Shown here: positions 23,943 through 33,633 of the stretch, piece by piece
Position numbering within the stretch: the stretch's first letter is position 1
Layout of the letters: every line of letters starts with the position of its first letter
Origin: SIG714 sp964638675
GTDB taxonomy: Bacteria > Bacillota > Clostridia > Oscillospirales > CAG-272
Direction of reading: 5' to 3'
Length of the DNA: 64,000 bases
Assembly (NCBI GenBank): GCA_964638675.1
Contig: CAZXAU010000001.1
Span: 186,001 to 250,000, forward strand
Notes under the pieces: generated by a model
Database searches by the model: none
What the model was told of the DNA's origin: nothing
What the model saw: the letters and a program-made list of their open reading frames with translations, nothing else
Position numbers and translations under genes: made by a program

Positions 23943-24360
23943 CTCACTCGCTGCTTAACTAATTTTATTATTGCGAATATGAAAATATGACAAGCTTTAT
24001 GGACTTGTTGGAGTAAGGTATAAGGGATTTATAAATCGGTCAAATAAAAAGCACAGGAGAAACTTACAGAAAGCGAAAAATTGTTAGTAGGATGGCACTG
24101 TTATCATTTGCATACAAGGTTCAGAGGAGTTTACAGTTGCTCATAAGTACGGACAAGTGGAAAACATACTTGGAAAAATATAGTTCATAGTGGAAATTAA
24201 TTACAGCGATATATAAGCCTCTCAATAATAAATACGGGACTCTCAGAATCATGATTACATATGAAATCTTATTGGTAGGCATGTCCTATTCCAATAACTC
24301 ATTTGATTGCTGTCGAGACTGCTAATCCGAAACATATCTCACAATATGAACAATAAAACA
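23943..24360. other. 418-bp intergenic stretch with possible coding remnants
   Basis: No intact gene is seen. On the plus strand one frame near 24090-24180 reads DGTVIICIQGSEEFTVAHKY then GQVENILGKI before TAG, with two stops directly upstream and no ribosome site. Another frame from ATG 24092 gives a 32-residue stretch that is less protein-like. This may be debris of a deleted gene. The promoter of the spoIIIA operon must also lie here on the minus strand. Confidence 0.3.
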
Positions 24361-24412
24361 AACAGCTGTTTCAAATGCTTAAGTTAAGCATTTGAAACAG
24401 CTGTTTTCTTTT
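24361..24412. terminator. Bidirectional terminator downstream of the M3 peptidase gene
   Basis: A perfect 20-bp stem (24361-24380 / 24386-24405; outer bases AACAGCTGTT) with loop AAGTT. T-rich sequence follows on the plus strand (TTCTTTTG) and on the minus strand (TGTTTTATTG). It is the likely end of the aro-fak-pepF transcript. Confidence 0.9.
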
Positions 24413-24436
24413 GATTTTATTTAAGATTATTTACCC

Positions 24437-26140
24437 TCAAATCGCCTTTCTTTTCTCTTCGATCAGTTCTTCTGACTTCTTTGCGATTTCTTCAAGTGCA
24501 CCTTCTTTGAAGGGTGATACGAGTCCTGCCATTTCTACGAGTTTATTGAAGGGATATCTTCCGCCTCGTTTGACATGTTCGAAGTATGTGTTCAGTGCTT
24601 TATCGTAGTCTTTCAGCGACAGAACGAGGAATTCGAGTGCTACCACCTGGGCGAGGCAATAATCGATATAATAGAACGGTGTTTCGTATATATGCATCTG
24701 ATACTGCCATCTTGTGCCTTGTTCGAGATATTCAATGCCGTTATAGTTGAGGTAGGGACGGTATTTTTTCTCGAGTTCAAGATATGCTTTCTTACGCTCC
24801 GACGGTGTCATATCGGGGTTTTCGTATACTATATGCTGAAATTCATCGACTATCACGCCGTACGGTATGAATGACAGACTGCCGAGCAGGTGTTTATACT
24901 TGAACAGCTCGGGCTCATTAAAGAATTTGTCGCTGTATTTCCAGCAGAAGAATTCCATGCTCATTGAATGTGTTTCTGCCGTTTCCATTGAGCCTATTGA
25001 TGCTTCAAAATCGCCGTATTTATAGCACATTTCCTCTGCGAGTGCATGACCGAATTCATGTGTGACTGTTTCAACATCGTCTGCCGAGCCGTTGAAATTT
25101 GCCAGGATGAACGGCTGTTTATACAGCTCGAAGCCTGTGCAATATCCTCCGCCCCATTTTCCGTCTCTTGCTTCGATGTCGAACGCTTCGGCTTCAAGCA
25201 TACGCTTCATGAAATCACCTGTAACGGTGGAGCTCATATCGCTGTACATTTCGTATGCTGCTTCAAGAATTCCGTTCATATCGGGGGATGGACGGGGTGA
25301 GCATCCTGAATCGAGTGCGTTCTCGTCATAATACTTGAAATCGTCGATTCCGAGAGCCTTTGCTATCTTTTGTTTCTGGCGTGTGACGACCGGAACGATA
25401 TCACGCAGGACATTTTCTCTGAATTTTGCTATCATTTCACGGTTATAGTCAATTCTGCCCATTCGGTAATATCCGAGTTCGACAAAGTCCTTATATCCGA
25501 GCTTATTTGCCATTCTTGTTCTGACCTTTACAAGGCGGTCATAAATATCGTCAAGCTTATCGCTGACGCTCGAAAGGGCATTTCCTATGGTGTTTGCTGC
25601 AGCTTTTCTGACTTCACGGTCGCTGTCCTCAAGGAATCCTCTTATATGGCTGATAGTCTTTTTCTCTCCCCGCCAGTCGGTCGTCAGCTGTGACATGAGC
25701 TGAGAATACTCTGTGACTATCATATTTTCTTCCTTTGCGTCTTCAATTATCGCTTCACTGAACGATTTTTGTGCATTGACATATGAGGGATAGACCGTTT
25801 CGGGGAGCTTTTTTTCAAGCTCACTGCGATAGGGGGAATTCAGCATTATTGTCGCATATTCCGACATCATCGAGCTTGCTATCGGTGATACTTCATCATA
25901 ATATTCATGCTCAGCGAGATAGAATTCGTCTCTTGTATTAAGTGTATATCTGCACTCTGCAAGTGCCGACATTGTATACAGCTTTTTATATTCATTTATG
26001 AGAAGCTCTCTTGCTTTCATGATATCATCGGCAGAGCTTGCGTTTTTCGCCGATTCAACGAATATTGCAAATGCCTTTTTTGCATTTTCTATGTCGTATC
26101 TTTCATATTTAAGGTCTTTTACCTTTGTTATGCTATTCAT
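24437..26140 (-). CDS. M3 family oligoendopeptidase
   Basis: A 567-residue zinc metallopeptidase of the oligoendopeptidase F/thimet group, which cleaves short peptides in the cytoplasm. The zinc site is VTHEFGHALAEE, with the third ligand in ETAETHSMSMEFFCW. The N-terminal helical part fits the M3 groove. ATG 26140 (MNSITKVKDLKYERYD) is preceded by GAAAGG; in-frame ATGs further upstream overlap the end of fakA. It is the last gene of the long minus-strand run, with no obvious functional tie to aromatic amino acid synthesis. Confidence 0.9.
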   Translation of the reverse strand: MNSITKVKDLKYERYDIENAKKAFAIFVESAKNASSADDIMKARELLINEYKKLYTMSALAECRYTLNTRDEFYLAEHEYYDEVSPIASSMMSEYATIMLNSPYRSELEKKLPETVYPSYVNAQKSFSEAIIEDAKEENMIVTEYSQLMSQLTTDWRGEKKTISHIRGFLEDSDREVRKAAANTIGNALSSVSDKLDDIYDRLVKVRTRMANKLGYKDFVELGYYRMGRIDYNREMIAKFRENVLRDIVPVVTRQKQKIAKALGIDDFKYYDENALDSGCSPRPSPDMNGILEAAYEMYSDMSSTVTGDFMKRMLEAEAFDIEARDGKWGGGYCTGFELYKQPFILANFNGSADDVETVTHEFGHALAEEMCYKYGDFEASIGSMETAETHSMSMEFFCWKYSDKFFNEPELFKYKHLLGSLSFIPYGVIVDEFQHIVYENPDMTPSERKKAYLELEKKYRPYLNYNGIEYLEQGTRWQYQMHIYETPFYYIDYCLAQVVALEFLVLSLKDYDKALNTYFEHVKRGGRYPFNKLVEMAGLVSPFKEGALEEIAKKSEELIEEKRKAI

Positions 26141-26171
26141 TCTTGATTTTACCTTTCGCATTGATCCATAC

Positions 26172-27896
26172 TTATTCTGCGATGAAAATATAGGGATATA
26201 CCGGCTGTTTTCCTTCGATCGGGTAGAATTCGATATCCGGGTATTCATTTTCGATGATCCCGTTTATTATCTCAATCTCGTCCTCTTTGCTTTCGCTTCC
26301 GAAGAATGCTGTGAGCGTGATCGTATCATCGCTCAGCATTTCGGACAAAAGCTCTTTTATGGCTGACTTTCTGTCATTATCCGAAAAAATAATTTTATTT
26401 CCGAGTATCGCAATGCTGTCGTCCTTGCTTATTTTACAGCCGAAAAGCTCTGTATCCCTTACAGATGTTGTAATTTCGCCTTCCTTGACATTATGGATGG
26501 CTTCGTCTATTCTTGAAATGATGCTGTCGATATTGTCTTCATCCTCATCGATATAGGGCAGTGCGGCGTATCCGTGACCTATATTCAGCGTTTCTATCAC
26601 AATTATATTTGATTTTGTATATATCGATGCCGCCTGTTTTGCCGCCAAAAGAATATTGCCGTTGTTCGGCATGACGAATATATTCTCGGCGGATATTTCA
26701 TTGAATGCATCGAGAAAATCCTGCGTTGACGGGTTTTGTGTTGCACCGCCGTTTATTACTTTATCGACTCCAAGCTCGTAAAATACTTCTTCGATCCCTT
26801 CGCCGTTGCATACTGATACGCTGCCGTATTTTTTTGTGTATGATTTCACCGAAGAACCGCTTTCTGTATCATCATGCAGTGATCTGACGTCCAATTTGTC
26901 CGATGATTTTTCACTGCTGTGCTGGATCTGCATATTTTCGATCTTAAGCGTCAGAAATTCTCCGAACCCGTGACAGAATTCAAGAACCTTTTCGGGGGTG
27001 AGTGTATGGACATGAATTTTTATGATGCTGTCGTCACGGAAGATCACTACCGAGTTACCTATGCTCATAAGGAACTGCGTAATGACACTGTGGTCGAATG
27101 TAGCCAGATCGACCTTGCTTGTTTGCAAACGCAGAAGAAGCTCTGTGCAATATCCGTATGTTATCTCGCTTTCACTGCTGAATGCATCAATATCGATCTC
27201 CGATTTTTTACTGCTTTTTGTCGGTTCCGAAAATGAATATGCCGAAATATCGTCGATATTTTCATCACCGTTTACCGCTTTCAGAAAGCCGTTCATTATA
27301 TTGAAAAGCCCTGCTCCTCCGCTGTCTATAACGCCTGCCTCCTTGAGAATGGGCAGAAGCTCGGGGGTTTTCATCAGGGAAACATGCATTTCACTTACCA
27401 GATCGTCAAAAAATGAATTTATATTGCTGTCCCCGTTAATTCTCGAACAGGCATATTGCGTTGCCTCTCTTGCTACCGTGAGGATCGTGCCCTCTTTCGG
27501 TGTGACGACTGCCGAATAGGCTTGAGTGCTTCCTCTTTCAAACGCCTTTCCGAGAAGGTGTACGTCAGCCATCTCACATCCTTCGAGTCCTTTTGCAATT
27601 CCCGAAAAAAACTGTGAGAGGATGACTCCCGAATTTCCTCTTGCACCGAGCAACATTCCGTGCGAAAGTGATTTCATGATATCGTCGAGGGCATCAGATG
27701 ATAACTCGCCGATAGATGAGAGTCCGCCTTCAAGCGTCATTCTCATATTGTCGCCCGTGTCACCGTCGGGAACGGGAAAAACATTCAGGTTATTGATCTG
27801 CTCTGCATTCTCCCGAAGCTCGTGTGCGCCGAGTGCAATCATTTTTCGCATAAGAGTGCCGTCGATATATTTTACGGCGTTTATAGTTGAGTTCAT
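26172..27896 (-). CDS. fakA: DAK2-domain protein, probable fatty acid kinase catalytic subunit
   Basis: A 574-residue YloV/FakA-type kinase that phosphorylates fatty acids held by FakB, feeding acyl-phosphate into phospholipid synthesis. The N-terminal DhaL-like ATP-binding domain shows NNLNVFPVPDGDTGDNMRMT (Asp ligands for Mg) and HGMLLGARGNSGVILSQF. The middle (SGGAGLFNIMNGFLKAV) and the FakB-binding C-terminal domain follow. Of two possible starts, ATG 27896 has AAAGGAA at better spacing than ATG 27902. The partner fakB lies just upstream in the same orientation. Confidence 0.9.
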   Translation of the reverse strand: MNSTINAVKYIDGTLMRKMIALGAHELRENAEQINNLNVFPVPDGDTGDNMRMTLEGGLSSIGELSSDALDDIMKSLSHGMLLGARGNSGVILSQFFSGIAKGLEGCEMADVHLLGKAFERGSTQAYSAVVTPKEGTILTVAREATQYACSRINGDSNINSFFDDLVSEMHVSLMKTPELLPILKEAGVIDSGGAGLFNIMNGFLKAVNGDENIDDISAYSFSEPTKSSKKSEIDIDAFSSESEITYGYCTELLLRLQTSKVDLATFDHSVITQFLMSIGNSVVIFRDDSIIKIHVHTLTPEKVLEFCHGFGEFLTLKIENMQIQHSSEKSSDKLDVRSLHDDTESGSSVKSYTKKYGSVSVCNGEGIEEVFYELGVDKVINGGATQNPSTQDFLDAFNEISAENIFVMPNNGNILLAAKQAASIYTKSNIIVIETLNIGHGYAALPYIDEDEDNIDSIISRIDEAIHNVKEGEITTSVRDTELFGCKISKDDSIAILGNKIIFSDNDRKSAIKELLSEMLSDDTITLTAFFGSESKEDEIEIINGIIENEYPDIEFYPIEGKQPVYPYIFIAE

Positions 27897-27959
27897 ATTC
27901 ATTTCCTTTAACTGAATTTTATGTACAAATTATCAAAGCTTATCTTTTCTTATCTCTGC

Positions 27960-28826
27960 TTATCTCTCTTTATCGGTTACGAAAAAGAGTGCAAGTGTAC
28001 CGGGCCCCGAGTGTGAGCCTATGACCGCTCCGACATAGGTTACAAGTGTTACCTTGACACCGTATTTTTCCTCGAGTATACTTTCAAGATATTTTACATC
28101 ATCGATACAGTCGCCGTGAGATATAAAGACCTCGGGATAATTTTTATCCATAAGCTCGCCGAGCTTGTCTGCAAGTGCTTTGATCGAGGTTTTTCTTCCA
28201 CGCACCTTGAACATGGGAATGAGCTTGCCCTCATTGTCTACATGAAGGACAGGCTTTATGCCGAGCAGATTTCCGACAGCTGCAGCTGTGGGGCTGACTC
28301 TTCCTCCGCGCTTGAGATATACAAGATCGTCGACCGTGAACCAATGGCAGAGCTTGAATCTCATATCTTTTACGAAATTATATACTTCCTCCATCGATTT
28401 TCCGCTATCTTTTTGTTTGACTGCGAGGTAAAGCAGAAGTCCGAAGCCTGCCGATGCACCGAAGGTGTCTATCGTCATCAGTTTTCTGTCCGGGTATTCA
28501 ACTTTCAGTTCCTCAGCTGCAAGCCTTGCACTGTTGCACGTGGTGCTCAGACCGGAGGAGAAGCCGATATACAGAATATCATTGCCTTTTTTCAGTTCAT
28601 CTTCAAAAAGAGCCTTGAATTTGCCGATATTGACGGCAGAAGTTTTTGCGATCTCTCCTGCTCTCATTTTAGCGTAGAATTCTTTTTTCGGCATTTCGTA
28701 ATCGGTGTATTCCTGATCCGAGTTTGTAAATTTGAATGTCAGCGGGCAGTATCCTACCCCCCATGATCTCAAATCTTCTTCGCTGATATCGCATGCAGAG
28801 TCGGTATAAATTACATACTGATTCAT
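27960..28826 (-). CDS. fakB: DegV family fatty-acid-binding protein
   Basis: A 288-residue DegV/FakB protein, which binds a fatty acid and presents it to FakA. Features are YTDSACDISEEDL at the N-terminus, KTSAVNIGKF, YIGFSSGLSTTCNSARLA, LVYLKRGGRVSPTAAAVG (the headgroup/FakA contact region) and a C-terminal VGAVIGSHSGPGTLALFF. Adjacency to fakA makes a functional pair likely. A short spacer with repeated CTTATCT lies between them. Confidence 0.92.
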   Translation of the reverse strand: MNQYVIYTDSACDISEEDLRSWGVGYCPLTFKFTNSDQEYTDYEMPKKEFYAKMRAGEIAKTSAVNIGKFKALFEDELKKGNDILYIGFSSGLSTTCNSARLAAEELKVEYPDRKLMTIDTFGASAGFGLLLYLAVKQKDSGKSMEEVYNFVKDMRFKLCHWFTVDDLVYLKRGGRVSPTAAAVGNLLGIKPVLHVDNEGKLIPMFKVRGRKTSIKALADKLGELMDKNYPEVFISHGDCIDDVKYLESILEEKYGVKVTLVTYVGAVIGSHSGPGTLALFFVTDKER

Positions 28827-28881
28827 CTTTTCTTTACCTTTCGCAGTTATTCTTATATAATTAATTTTCTGTATCGTCTGT

Positions 28882-29970
28882 TCAGACCTGAGTTTCTTTC
28901 TTGAAGCTTCCGACTACACGGAGAGTTGAGCAATATTCGGCAAGTTCGCTGAGCATCGCTTTGCCTTCTTCGCTTCCTATATTTCCTTCGCCCTCTACAT
29001 AGAAGTAGTAATTCCAGAGAAGTTCTTTTGTCGGACGGCTTTTGAGCGAGCGCAGATTGAATTTATGCTTTCCGATTATTGATACTGCTTCACCGAGAGC
29101 ACCTGCCGAGTCCTTGACGGTAAAGAGCATTACAAAGCGTTCATCGCCCGGGTCATCGCTTTTCTTGTATGGCGTCAGAACCGCAAAGCGTGTGGTGTTC
29201 ACATTGCTTTTGTTGATTTTCGATTCAAGGTTATAAAGACCGAATTGTGCTGCCGCCTCTTCGCTTCCGATCGCGGCAATACTCGGGTCGCCCATTTGTG
29301 CAACCTTTTTTGCGGCAAGCGAAGTGCTCAGGGCGTCCTCTGTTTCAAATGAGTGATTTTCGATGTATTCTGCACACTGACCGAGTGCCTGAGGGTGGCT
29401 GATGACCTTCTTTATCTGTGAAATGTCACTGCCTTTTACGCCGAGCAGGTTCTGGACTATTTCGGCTTCGTATATTCCGCTGATATAAAGCTTGCCGAAG
29501 AATAACATATCCATAACATTTCCGACATCGCCGTTAAAGCTGTTTTCTATAGGAAGAAGTGCACAGGAGCACTCACCGTTCTCGACCGAGCGGTATGCGC
29601 TCTTGTGATCTGGATAGTATACGCTGACCGCCGATGGAAATACCCTGTGTGATACTATATCGGCAAACGCACCCGGTTCTCCGCCGATTGCAACCTTCAT
29701 GCCGTTTGTCAAAAAGGACTGATAATCCTTTGATACTTTGATCGTACTTCTTATAAAGCCCATATAGAAGGGAATGAGCTCTTCATTTTCTATGTAAGAG
29801 ATGTTCTTTTTGATGAGAATATCTTCTCTTGACGGGTCAAAGATCGGAAGCCCGTTTTTCATTTTGTATTCGGCAACCTTTTTTGCCGCTTCCATTCTTT
29901 TGCAGAAAAGCTCTGCCATCTGCTCGTCGATCTGATTTATATCGACTCTCGCTTTTTCGAGATCTGTCAT
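28882..29970 (-). CDS. pheA: Bifunctional chorismate mutase/prephenate dehydratase
   Basis: A 362-residue enzyme converting chorismate to prephenate and then phenylpyruvate for phenylalanine. Residues 1-85 are the all-helical chorismate mutase (RVDINQIDEQMAELFCKRME, FDPSREDILIKK). Residues 90-265 are the dehydratase (GEPGAFADIVS, LPIENSFNGDVG, SHPQALGQC, VNTTRFAVL with the catalytic TRF). The C-terminus is an ACT domain (FTVKDSAGALGEAVSIIGKH, LRSLKSRPTKELLWNYYFY), expected to bind phenylalanine for feedback inhibition. It is the last aromatic gene of the cluster. Confidence 0.95.
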   Translation of the reverse strand: MTDLEKARVDINQIDEQMAELFCKRMEAAKKVAEYKMKNGLPIFDPSREDILIKKNISYIENEELIPFYMGFIRSTIKVSKDYQSFLTNGMKVAIGGEPGAFADIVSHRVFPSAVSVYYPDHKSAYRSVENGECSCALLPIENSFNGDVGNVMDMLFFGKLYISGIYEAEIVQNLLGVKGSDISQIKKVISHPQALGQCAEYIENHSFETEDALSTSLAAKKVAQMGDPSIAAIGSEEAAAQFGLYNLESKINKSNVNTTRFAVLTPYKKSDDPGDERFVMLFTVKDSAGALGEAVSIIGKHKFNLRSLKSRPTKELLWNYYFYVEGEGNIGSEEGKAMLSELAEYCSTLRVVGSFKKETQV

Positions 29971-30019
29971 AATTAATTCTACAGCCCTTTTTATATATTT
30001 TTTGTCAGATAAGATCCGA

Positions 30020-31048
30020 TCATATCATGTCTGCAATTTCGAGAAGTAACCGTTCTGTCTTTTCCCAACCGATACACGGGTCTGTGATCGATTTGCCGTA
30101 TATCCCTTCGCCGATCTTCTGGCATCCGTCTTCTATATAGCTCTCGACCATGAATCCCTTGACCATTTTATTTACGGCAGAATCATATTTGCATGATGAA
30201 AGTACTTCCTTGATGATCCTCGGCTGTTCAAGCGGCTTTTTGCCTGAGTTTGCGTGGTTTGTATCTATAATGACCGCCGGATTCGTCAGCGATGTTTCGG
30301 AATAGAGTCTGCATACACGGAGCAGATCCTCATAGTGATAGTTGGGGAGCGATTCGCCGTGTTTGCTCATATATCCGCGGAGTATTGCGTGAGCGTAAGG
30401 GTTTCCCTGAGAATGTGCTTCCCAGCCTCTGTATATAAATGTATGCTTGTGCTGTGCGGCTGTGATGGCATTCATCATTATCGAGAAATCTCCGCATGTC
30501 GGGTTTTTCATTCCGACCGGGACATCAAGACCGCTTGCCGTGAGGCGGTGCTGTTGATTTTCAACCGATCTTGCACCGACTGCAACATATCCCAGAATAT
30601 CGTCAAGGTATTTATTGTTTTCGGGATAGAGCATTTCGTCTGCACATGCAAAGCCCGTTTCGCTGACGGCGTGCATATGCAACTGTCTCATTGCAATGAT
30701 TCCCTTGAACATATCGGGTTTTTCATTCGGGTCGGGCTGGTGCAGGATCCCCTTGTAGCCGTCACCTGTCGTTCTCGGCTTGTTTGTATATATACGGGGA
30801 ACGATAAAGATCTTATCTGCTATCTTTTCCTGGATCTCACGCAGACGGAGAATATAATCTATAACACTGTCTTCACGGTCTGCAGAGCATGGACCGATTA
30901 TCATTATCAGTCTGTTATCCTCGCCCGAAATTATTTTTTTCAGCTGTGTAATTCTTTTATCAATATCATCTGCCATCTTTGCCGATACTGGGTACATTTC
31001 CTTGACCTCCATCGGAATTGATAGCTTTCTTTCAAATATCATATTCAT
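30020..31048 (-). CDS. aroF: 3-deoxy-7-phosphoheptulonate synthase (class I DAHP synthase)
   Basis: A 342-residue AroF/G/H-type DAHP synthase, the entry enzyme of the shikimate pathway (PEP plus erythrose 4-phosphate). Family sequence includes MIIGPCSADREDSVIDY, PRIYTNKPRTTGDGYKG, GARSVENQQHRLTASGLDVP, GMKNPTCGDF, IIDTNHANSGKKP and VKGFMVESYIEDGCQ. ATG 31048 is preceded by AAGGAAG; an earlier ATG (31078) lacks a site. It sits unusually late in the operon, between tyrA and pheA. Feedback specificity (Phe, Tyr or Trp) cannot be told. Confidence 0.94.
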   Translation of the reverse strand: MNMIFERKLSIPMEVKEMYPVSAKMADDIDKRITQLKKIISGEDNRLIMIIGPCSADREDSVIDYILRLREIQEKIADKIFIVPRIYTNKPRTTGDGYKGILHQPDPNEKPDMFKGIIAMRQLHMHAVSETGFACADEMLYPENNKYLDDILGYVAVGARSVENQQHRLTASGLDVPVGMKNPTCGDFSIMMNAITAAQHKHTFIYRGWEAHSQGNPYAHAILRGYMSKHGESLPNYHYEDLLRVCRLYSETSLTNPAVIIDTNHANSGKKPLEQPRIIKEVLSSCKYDSAVNKMVKGFMVESYIEDGCQKIGEGIYGKSITDPCIGWEKTERLLLEIADMI

Positions 31049-31111
31049 AGTATGGTTCTTCCTTTTGCTTAACTTCACCGATCGTTGCAGTGAAAATATT
31101 TTTGTGTTTTT

Positions 31112-31978
31112 TTATTTCTTTTTCGGTTTATCGAAAATCTTTCTTCTTTCTGTAGAAAGCCTCATTTTGTCCCTCAGGGCTTCTACATCGTCTTTCTCTA
31201 TTAATTCCATGATCGTATTGAATTCATCTGCAAAGGTCTTCATTTCCCTGAGAAGCGGTTCTTTATTGAGAATGAAGAGTTCCGACCACATACGGTCGTT
31301 TATTTTTGCAATTCTCGTAAGGTCACGGAATGAGTCGCCTGTATAATCGCTTAGATGTGCATTGTCGTTACATGTCATAAGTGCTACCGAGATGCAGTGT
31401 GTAAGCTGTGAAACGAAGGCTATTATGTCGTCATGCTCTTCGGGTGTTATGACCGAAATTCTCGCAAATCCGAGAATTCTGCCGAGGTTCTTGCACCATT
31501 CGATTGCAAGCGGCGTATTTTTTTCGGTCGGTGTTACAAGGTAATTCGCTCCGTGAAAGATCGAATCGTCGCTGTTTTCGACGCCGCTTGTCTCACGTCC
31601 TGCCATAGGATGGGCGGCAATATACTCGACATCGGGTCTCAATATATCCTGAATTTCATAAACCACTGAGGCTTTTACGCCTGTAACGTCGGTTATGAAT
31701 GTACCCGGTTTAAACAGATGTTGATTGTTTTTTATCCAGTCGACAAATATTCCGGGATAAAGTGCAAAGATGATCGCATCCGCACTGCCTATCAGTTTTT
31801 CGTCAACTTCGGACGATCCGCCGTCAATTATTTCGTTTTTCAATGCGTACTCTATTGTGCTTTCAGATTTATCTATAGCGTATACATCATATCCGAGACG
31901 TTTGAGTGCTTTTGCATAGCTTCCGCCGATAATCCCGAGACCGACTATCAGCACATTCGTTTTACATATCCATTCCAT
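31112..31978 (-). CDS. tyrA: Prephenate dehydrogenase
   Basis: A 288-residue NAD(P)-dependent enzyme converting prephenate to 4-hydroxyphenylpyruvate for tyrosine. The Rossmann motif is VLIVGLGIIGGSYAKAL. Catalytic-region motifs are FITDVTGVKASV, YIAAHPMAGRETSGVENSD and FVSQLTHCISVALM. There is no C-terminal ACT domain, unlike the longer Bacillus form. It overlaps the end of aroA by 17 nt. Confidence 0.93.
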   Translation of the reverse strand: MEWICKTNVLIVGLGIIGGSYAKALKRLGYDVYAIDKSESTIEYALKNEIIDGGSSEVDEKLIGSADAIIFALYPGIFVDWIKNNQHLFKPGTFITDVTGVKASVVYEIQDILRPDVEYIAAHPMAGRETSGVENSDDSIFHGANYLVTPTEKNTPLAIEWCKNLGRILGFARISVITPEEHDDIIAFVSQLTHCISVALMTCNDNAHLSDYTGDSFRDLTRIAKINDRMWSELFILNKEPLLREMKTFADEFNTIMELIEKDDVEALRDKMRLSTERRKIFDKPKKK

Positions 31979-33182
31979 CTGTTTCCACCTCTATTCCAAG
32001 ACCCTTTATCACATCAAAAAAGTCGGGATAACTCTTTCTTACCGCCTGCGCACCCTCAAGCTCTCCTCCTGTGAGGGTCATGAGTACTGTTAGTGCCATG
32101 ACGATCCTATGGTCATTGTGCCCTGAGAGAATTTCGCTCGGATATTTAAGCTCGCCGCTGTATACCGTTACTTCGTCATCTGCGATCTCACATTTCACAT
32201 TCATTTTTTCAAGCTCCTGTACCATTGCCGCCACTCTGTCCGATTCCTTGATACGAAGTCTTGCGGTCGATGTGAAATGTGCGCCGCCAATTGCCGCTGA
32301 GACCGCAAAAAGTATCGGTCCGAGGTCGGGGCAATCGCCGAGGTCTATATCGCAAAAGCCTTTTTTCATATTTTCAAAATGTTCCGAGCAGACCTTATCG
32401 CCCTGACGGCTGTCGCTTGCAAGTCCTTTGACTTCGACATTTCCGCCTATTACATCAAGTGCCTTTAAAAATGCGGCGTTTGAATGGTCGCCCTCGACCG
32501 ACATTTCGCATGGCTGATAGCTCTGACCGCCTTTGATAAAGAAGCTGTTATCGCCACGGCATTCGACATCAATTCCGAAGCTATGGAGGGCAGAAAGTGT
32601 CATTTCTATATACGGACGGCTCTCCACGGGGGGGATCAGCTCAATAATGCTGTCAGTTTCGCAGAGCGGAAGTGCGAAGAGAAGCCCCGAGACAAACTGA
32701 CTGCTTATATTGCCCGGAAATCTGTACTTTCCTCCGGTCAGTTTTCCTCTTGTCCTGATCGAACTGTTTTCATATTCAAATACGAGCGATTTTTCTTTCG
32801 CAATATCGGCATATACTCCGAGAGGTCTTGCCATAAGCCGCTCGCTACCCGTGAGGGTAATATAGTCTGTTGACAGCCAGCATATCGGTATCATAAACCG
32901 CAGTGTGCTTCCGCACTCACGGCAATCGAGCGTCTGCGTTACCTTTTGCCTGCCTATGTCTGTGCCGTTTATATACAGTGTATCTTTATCTTTGATTATT
33001 TCTGCACCGAGTGCACTCATACAGTCGATCGTTGCAAGTATGTCCTGTGAGTATGCGACGCCCTTTATGATGCTTTTGCCATTTGCCAGCGATGCGCATG
33101 TGATAAGTCTGTGCGCCATGCTCTTTGACGGAGGTGCTGTCACACATCCATTGGCAACAGATGGCTTTACTGTAATATTCAC
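31962..33182 (-). CDS. aroA: 3-phosphoshikimate 1-carboxyvinyltransferase (EPSP synthase)
   Basis: A 406-residue EPSP synthase joining PEP to shikimate 3-phosphate. Seen are APPSKSMAHRLITCASLANG (substrate-binding Lys/Ser/Arg), CRECGSTLRFMIPI, SGSERLM-like TGSERLMARPLG, RIKESDRVAAMVQEL and SGHNDHRIVMALTVL. The family is the target of glyphosate; the tolerance class was not determined here. It overlaps aroQ by 4 nt and tyrA by 17 nt. Confidence 0.95.
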   Translation of the reverse strand: MNITVKPSVANGCVTAPPSKSMAHRLITCASLANGKSIIKGVAYSQDILATIDCMSALGAEIIKDKDTLYINGTDIGRQKVTQTLDCRECGSTLRFMIPICWLSTDYITLTGSERLMARPLGVYADIAKEKSLVFEYENSSIRTRGKLTGGKYRFPGNISSQFVSGLLFALPLCETDSIIELIPPVESRPYIEMTLSALHSFGIDVECRGDNSFFIKGGQSYQPCEMSVEGDHSNAAFLKALDVIGGNVEVKGLASDSRQGDKVCSEHFENMKKGFCDIDLGDCPDLGPILFAVSAAIGGAHFTSTARLRIKESDRVAAMVQELEKMNVKCEIADDEVTVYSGELKYPSEILSGHNDHRIVMALTVLMTLTGGELEGAQAVRKSYPDFFDVIKGLGIEVETDGMDM

Positions 33183-33616
33183 GCTTTTCCTCCGCTTACA
33201 AGAAAGTCAATTGCCTGTATATACCCTGCAAATCCCTGACCGGCTATCGTTTTTACACACGCCTGTCTTATATAGCTTATATGTCTGAACTCCTCACGTT
33301 TGTCGGGATCTGATATATGTACCTCGACTGTCGGGATCCCTACCGCTTTTACTGCGTCAAGCAGTGCTACCGATGTATGCGTATATGCTCCCGGGTTTAT
33401 GACGATTCCGTCACAGCCTTCATAATACGCCTTCTGTATTATGTCAACGAGGTCTCCCTCATGATTCGACTGATAAAGGACAACCTCAACGTTATTTTTT
33501 TCTGCATGTTCCTTTATCATCGAACAAAGATTTTCATAATTTGCCGTTCCGTATATCTTCGGCTCTCGTATCCCGAGCATATTCAGATTCGGTCCGTTCA
33601 TAACAAGTATTTTCAT
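33179..33616 (-). CDS. aroQ: 3-dehydroquinate dehydratase, type II
   Basis: A 145-residue type II dehydroquinase (3-dehydroquinate to 3-dehydroshikimate). Features are NGPNLNMLGIREPKIYGTAN (catalytic Tyr in the flexible loop), YQSNHEGDLVDIIQKA, VINPGAYTHTSVALLDA and VEVHISDPDKREEFRHISYI. The family 2 repeat (33634-33800) fills the space between this start and the upstream aroEK gene. No strong ribosome site was seen before the ATG. Confidence 0.95.
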   Translation of the reverse strand: MKILVMNGPNLNMLGIREPKIYGTANYENLCSMIKEHAEKNNVEVVLYQSNHEGDLVDIIQKAYYEGCDGIVINPGAYTHTSVALLDAVKAVGIPTVEVHISDPDKREEFRHISYIRQACVKTIAGQGFAGYIQAIDFLVSGGKA

Positions 33617-33633
33617 GATTTTTTCTTATATTC

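Noticed and set aside
28116..28766. 216-codon plus-strand open frame
   Set aside because: Antisense to fakB, with no start context.
30254..31021. 255-codon plus-strand open frame
   Set aside because: Antisense to aroF, a strongly conserved enzyme; the translation is Cys/His-rich and not protein-like.
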